Source: Nitrospinaceae bacterium
GTDB lineage: Bacteria; Nitrospinota; Nitrospinia; Nitrospinales; JACRGP01
DNA: 44,740 nucleotides
NCBI GenBank assembly: GCA_029261575.1
Contig: JAJDBD010000010.1
Location: 1-44,740 of the forward strand
Reading direction: 5' to 3'
The stretch's first letter is position 1. The number at the start of each line of letters is the position of its first letter. The notes beneath the pieces were generated by a model that worked only from the letters and a program-made list of their open reading frames with translations, made no database searches and was not told where the DNA came from. Both the position numbers and the translations under genes were made by a program. Positions 41,248-44,740 of the stretch are shown piece after piece.

Positions 41248-42351
41248 TTGGACCGGGAAAGCAAAGAAAAATTTATGCGCCTTGCGCTCCGGTTGGCCCA
41301 AAAAGCCGAAGGCCGAACCAGCCCCAATCCGTTGGTGGGCGCGGTGGTTGTCCACCGGGACCGCGTGATGGGCGAGGGGTATCATAAAAAAGCGGGTTCG
41401 GCTCACGCCGAAACAGTCGCCCTCAAAAAAGCGGGAAAGAAAGCTTCGGGCGGCGAGTTGTTTATAAATCTGGAACCTTGTTGCCATTTTGGCCGCACCC
41501 CTCCCTGTGTCGACGCCGTGATTGCCTCGGGAATCCGCAAAGTTTACATAGGGATGAAGGATCCTAATCCGCTGGTTTCCGGGAAGGGGATTCGCGCATT
41601 GCGCCGCGCGGGGATTGCCGTTGAAACCGGAATCCTGCGCCAGGAGTGTGAAAAGCTGAACGAGGTTTTCATAAAGTTTATTGCCACCGGCTTCCCGTTT
41701 GTCGTTCTTAAATCCGCATTGACGCTGGACGGAAAAACCGCTACTTGCCGGGGCGAGTCGCGCTGGATATCCAATCCGCAATCCAGAGAAAAGGTTCATG
41801 CGCTTCGCGACCGGGTGGACGCCATTCTGGTTGGCGCCGGGACGGTGGTGAAAGACAATCCGCATTTAACCGCGCGACCGGTCGGGAGAAAAGGCAAGAA
41901 TCCCGTTCGCATCATACTGGACAATCAAAACCGGGTTCCTCTGGGGGCGCGGGTGTTTTTGAATAGCGATACGGAAAAAGTGATTTATGTCGCTTCCCAA
42001 AACCTGCCGGAAAAGAAAGAGCGCGCCCTTTTAAAAAAAGGCGTCGAGGTTTTGCGGCTGGCGAAAAAAAACGATCGAATTCCCTTGAAGAAGCTCATGG
42101 CCCAATTAGGCAAAAGAGAAATTACCAGCGTGTTGATTGAAGGCGGCTCGGAAGTGAACGGCGGCGCCTTGCGGGAAAAAATCGTCGACAAAATGATATT
42201 GTTCATGGCGCCTATGATTTTTGGCGGCAAAGAGGCCCCAGGTTTGACCGGCGGCCTCGGCATACCGCGCATTCAAGACGCCGTAAAAATTAACGAACTC
42301 CAGGTCCGGCGTCTGGGCGAAGACCTTTGGTTGGAAGGATACCCCTCCTGA
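41248..42351 (+). CDS. ribD: Bifunctional riboflavin biosynthesis deaminase/reductase RibD
   Basis: 367 residues. The N-terminal deaminase domain has the zinc site His-Ala-Glu in SAHAETVALKK and the Cys pair in EPCCHFGRTPPCVDA; FMRLALRLAQ and GRTSPNPLVGAVVV precede. The C-terminal reductase domain starts around FPFVVLKSALTLDGKTAT and has SRWISNPQSREKVHALRDRV, ILVGAGTVVKDNPHLT and VLIEGGSEVNGG. It deaminates and then reduces the GTP-derived pyrimidine. It opens at TTG 41248, right after an in-frame stop; ATG 41275 is an alternative. No FMN riboswitch is seen before it. Confidence 0.95.
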   Translation: MDRESKEKFMRLALRLAQKAEGRTSPNPLVGAVVVHRDRVMGEGYHKKAGSAHAETVALKKAGKKASGGELFINLEPCCHFGRTPPCVDAVIASGIRKVYIGMKDPNPLVSGKGIRALRRAGIAVETGILRQECEKLNEVFIKFIATGFPFVVLKSALTLDGKTATCRGESRWISNPQSREKVHALRDRVDAILVGAGTVVKDNPHLTARPVGRKGKNPVRIILDNQNRVPLGARVFLNSDTEKVIYVASQNLPEKKERALLKKGVEVLRLAKKNDRIPLKKLMAQLGKREITSVLIEGGSEVNGGALREKIVDKMILFMAPMIFGGKEAPGLTGGLGIPRIQDAVKINELQVRRLGEDLWLEGYPS

Positions 42352-43013
42352 TGTTTAGCGGAATTGTTCAATCCCAGGGAACCGTGGTCGACGTGCAACG
42401 CGGCTCCGAGAAAGCCCGGTTTAAAATCGCCTCTCCAGATTTCAAAAATTACGAATTGGGCGAAAGCATCGCCGTCAACGGAGTTTGTTTGACGGTCGCC
42501 GAATGGAGCGGGAATGTTTTCGCCGTCGACCTGACCGCCGAGACCCTGCGCCGCACAAGCTTTGGAAACGTCCAACGGCGGATGAAGGTCAACCTGGAAC
42601 GGTCTCTAACTCCGGCGGCAAAAATTAGCGGACATTTTGTCTCCGGGCACATCGACCAGGTTGGGATTTTGCAGAAGGTCGAAAACCTTCCCGGAGAATA
42701 CATGCTCTGGTTTAACTATCCCCAGGAACTCGACCCCTTTATTATTGAAAAGGGTTCCATCGCCGTGGACGGAATCAGCCTGACCGTGGTATCCAGCGAG
42801 TCCGGACGCTTCTCGGTTTCCATCATTCCCTTCACCTGGAGCCACACCAATCTGAACGAGCGCCGGGAGGGAGACCAGGTCAATATCGAATGTGATATGA
42901 TAGGGAAATACATTGTCAAAACCTGCCATACCCTTTTGGGCGGCGGGGAGCAAAAGGGAAGCGGACTCACCCTGGATTTATTGAAACAGCGGGGATTTGT
43001 AAATGGAAAATAA
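42351..43013 (+). CDS. ribE: Riboflavin synthase (alpha subunit)
   Basis: 220 residues with two repeated lumazine-binding barrels: MFSGIVQSQGTVVDVQ (1-96), whose SIAVNGVCLTV segment is repeated as GSIAVDGISLTVV, and GHFVSGHIDQVGI in the second repeat. It dismutates two 6,7-dimethyl-8-ribityllumazine molecules to riboflavin. The ATG shares one base with the ribD stop (TGATG), so start 42351 is preferred over an upstream in-frame ATG. It overlaps ribBA by 11 bp. Confidence 0.96.
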   Translation: MFSGIVQSQGTVVDVQRGSEKARFKIASPDFKNYELGESIAVNGVCLTVAEWSGNVFAVDLTAETLRRTSFGNVQRRMKVNLERSLTPAAKISGHFVSGHIDQVGILQKVENLPGEYMLWFNYPQELDPFIIEKGSIAVDGISLTVVSSESGRFSVSIIPFTWSHTNLNERREGDQVNIECDMIGKYIVKTCHTLLGGGEQKGSGLTLDLLKQRGFVNGK

Positions 43014-44244
43014 TAAAGACGCGTTCAGTTCCATCGAAGAAGCGTTGGAAGACGTCCGAAACGGAAAGTTCATCGTCATCGTCGACGACGAGGACCGGGA
43101 AAACGAAGGCGATCTCATGATCGCCTCGGAAAAGATCACGCCGGAGGCCGTCAACTTCATGGCCAAACACGGACGCGGTTTGATCTGCCAGACCTTGACC
43201 GAGGAACGCACCGAGGAGTTGGGATTGCCCATGATGGTGCGGGAAAACCAGTCTCGATTCGATACCCCGTTCACCGTGTCCATCGACGCCAAGAATGGGA
43301 TCTCCACCGGCATTTCCGCCGCCGACCGGGCGAAGACCATCCAGGTGGCCATTGATCCGCGTACCAGGCCGGGCGATCTCGTCAAGCCGGGGCACATTTT
43401 CCCCCTGCGGGCGCGCAAGGGCGGGGCGCTTGTCCGCACGGGCCATTCAGAGGCCTCCGTGGATATGGCGCGGTTGGCAAACCTGAATCCTTCCGGCGTG
43501 ATTTGCGAGATCATGGACGACGACGGCACCATGGCTCGCGTGCCTCAATTGAGAGAATTCGCCGAAAAACACAAGCTTAAAATGATCACCATCCGGGCGC
43601 TGGTGGAGTACCTTTTGCAAAGGGAAACTCTGGTGGAGGAAGTGACCCGGACCAACATCCCTACGGACTTCGGGGATTTTCAGGCCGTCGCTTTCCGCAA
43701 CAAACTGATCGACCAGGTGCACATCGCCATGGTCAAGGGCGAGATCAAAGCCGAAACGCCGACCTTGGTGCGCGTGCATTCCCAGTGCCTGACCGGCGAC
43801 GTCTTCGGGTCCTACCGTTGCGATTGCGGCGAACAGCTCCAGCGTTCCATGGAGATGATCGCCAGGGAAGGAACGGGCGTCCTGCTTTATTTGTATCAGG
43901 AAGGGCGCGGGATCGGCATCATCAACAAGCTCCGGGCCTACGAACTCCAGGACCAGGGACAGGATACGGTGGAAGCCAACGCGACGCTTGGATTCAAGGC
44001 CGACCTGCGCGACTACGGCATCGGAGCGCAGATTCTCCGGAGCCTCGGTTTGTGCAAAATGAGGATCATGACGAACAATCCCCGGAAGATCGTGGGTCTC
44101 GAAGGCTACGGATTGCAAATGGTGGAGAGGGTTCCCATCGAGGTGGACGCCAGGGAAGACAACATTAAATACCTGAAAACCAAGCGATCCAAGTTAGGCC
44201 ACCTCATGAAAAACATAGAAGGCGTAAAGGAAGGCCATGGCTAA
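43003..44244 (+). CDS. ribBA: Bifunctional DHBP synthase / GTP cyclohydrolase II
   Basis: 413 residues. The N-terminal DHBP synthase domain (RibB) has [53 protein letters not shown] and [19 protein letters not shown]. The C-terminal GTP cyclohydrolase II domain (RibA) has [20 protein letters not shown] with the Zn cysteines, and [20 protein letters not shown]. It supplies both precursors for riboflavin. Overlaps ribE by 11 bp and ribH by 8 bp, so the operon is translated as a coupled unit. Confidence 0.97.
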   Translation: MENNKDAFSSIEEALEDVRNGKFIVIVDDEDRENEGDLMIASEKITPEAVNFMAKHGRGLICQTLTEERTEELGLPMMVRENQSRFDTPFTVSIDAKNGISTGISAADRAKTIQVAIDPRTRPGDLVKPGHIFPLRARKGGALVRTGHSEASVDMARLANLNPSGVICEIMDDDGTMARVPQLREFAEKHKLKMITIRALVEYLLQRETLVEEVTRTNIPTDFGDFQAVAFRNKLIDQVHIAMVKGEIKAETPTLVRVHSQCLTGDVFGSYRCDCGEQLQRSMEMIAREGTGVLLYLYQEGRGIGIINKLRAYELQDQGQDTVEANATLGFKADLRDYGIGAQILRSLGLCKMRIMTNNPRKIVGLEGYGLQMVERVPIEVDAREDNIKYLKTKRSKLGHLMKNIEGVKEGHG

Positions 44245-44701
44245 TTTGATCGAAGGCGACCTGTCCGGCGCGGGTTTGAAAATAGCAATCGTTGCCAGCC
44301 GTTTCAACGACTTCATCACCGGGCGCCTGTTGGACGGCGCGTTGGACGCTTTGACCCGGCATGGGGTGGACGCCGACGCTGTCGACGTGGCGCGTGTTCC
44401 CGGGGCGTTTGAAATTGCGCCCGTCGCCAAACGCCTGTGCGATAAAAACAAATACGACGCGGTCGTCTGCCTGGGCGCGGTGATACGCGGCGCCACGCCG
44501 CATTTTGATTACGTCGCCGGCGAGGCGAGCAAAGGCGTGGCCAGCGTGGCGATGGAAGCTTCCATCCCGGTTATTTTTGGAGTGCTGACGACCGACACTC
44601 TCGAGCAGGCGGTGGAACGCGCGGGTTCCAAATCGGGCAACAAGGGTTGGGACGCCGCCGTGGCGGCCATCGAAACGGCCAATCTGTATAAAAAACTTTA
44701 A
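44237..44701 (+). CDS. ribH: 6,7-dimethyl-8-ribityllumazine synthase
   Basis: 154 residues, normal length. Signatures: [74 protein letters not shown] and [14 protein letters not shown]. It condenses the pyrimidine and dihydroxybutanone phosphate, usually as an icosahedral or pentameric particle. Overlaps ribBA by 8 bp. Confidence 0.97.
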   Translation: MANLIEGDLSGAGLKIAIVASRFNDFITGRLLDGALDALTRHGVDADAVDVARVPGAFEIAPVAKRLCDKNKYDAVVCLGAVIRGATPHFDYVAGEASKGVASVAMEASIPVIFGVLTTDTLEQAVERAGSKSGNKGWDAAVAAIETANLYKKL

Positions 44702-44731
44702 AGTTTAACAAGATTAACAAGAAAGATTTCC

Positions 44732-44740
44732 ATGGGGAAA
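44732..44740 (+). CDS. Possible first codons of the next gene (nusB would be typical)
   Basis: ATGGGGAAA (Met-Gly-Lys) begins 30 bp after the ribH stop and runs off the window. nusB often follows ribH and often starts MG-K/T; this is a guess from context only. Confidence 0.25.

Noticed and set aside
1-44740. CRISPR array or tRNA/rRNA genes
   Set aside because: No regularly spaced direct repeats of 20-40 bp and no rRNA- or tRNA-like sequences were found in the intergenic regions.

Overview
The window looks like a chromosomal segment of a Gram-negative, flagellated, respiring bacterium. Support comes from LPS acyltransferase LpxL, an outer-membrane beta-barrel protein, two sigma-54 type promoters in front of flagellar genes, and a c-type cytochrome / bd-like oxidase operon. 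That operon includes a protein with two cytochrome c domains fused to an ethylbenzene-dehydrogenase/NxrC-type heme domain. This combination points to the Nitrospinota/Nitrospirota neighbourhood (nitrite-oxidiser-like respiration). The taxonomic call is inference from gene content only.

Layout. 1-1989: end of a DUF2064-type transferase and hisD. 2311-8498: four-gene respiratory operon (bd-like membrane oxidase subunit, membrane di-heme cytochrome c, membrane mono-heme cytochrome c, di-heme cytochrome c plus NxrC-like domain), closed by a bidirectional terminator. 8643-13122, minus strand: rpoZ, threonine aldolase, a small membrane protein, a porin-like barrel and ammonium transporter amt. 13690-25408, plus strand: flagellar export/switch cluster fliL-M-N-O-P-Q-R-flhB-flhA-flhF-flhG-(small membrane protein)-fliA, with candidate sigma-54 promoters before fliL and before fliO. 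25596-33061, minus strand: purE-tsaC-acpS-lpxL, a 941-residue coiled-coil protein ending in an FGE-sulfatase-like domain, an MFS transporter and a TPR protein. 33179-37599: cinA, a convergent rhomboid protease, and a STAND/NACHT-type NTPase that also ends in an FGE-like domain. 37796-40807: response regulator with degenerate HD-GYP domain, motA, motB. 40849-41124: a non-coding mobile element with perfect terminal inverted repeats and TA target duplication. 41248-44701: riboflavin operon ribD-ribE-ribBA-ribH, probably continuing beyond the window.

How the genes work together. The respiratory operon encodes all the parts one would expect of a membrane complex that takes electrons through heme c to a bd-like oxygen-reducing (or other) core. 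The core protein keeps the CydA histidines but has no room for the quinol-binding Q-loop, and no cydB is present. The flagellar cluster supplies the export gate, the C-ring, the FlhF/FlhG placement system and the flagellar sigma factor. motAB with its regulator lies 12 kb downstream. The most unusual proteins are the two FGE-domain proteins (coiled-coil-FGE and NACHT-FGE), both lacking the catalytic cysteine pair of true formylglycine-generating enzymes. The NACHT-FGE protein has the architecture of a bacterial NLR-like sensor and is the best candidate for an undescribed defence or signalling protein. The bd-like operon is the best candidate for unusual respiratory biochemistry.
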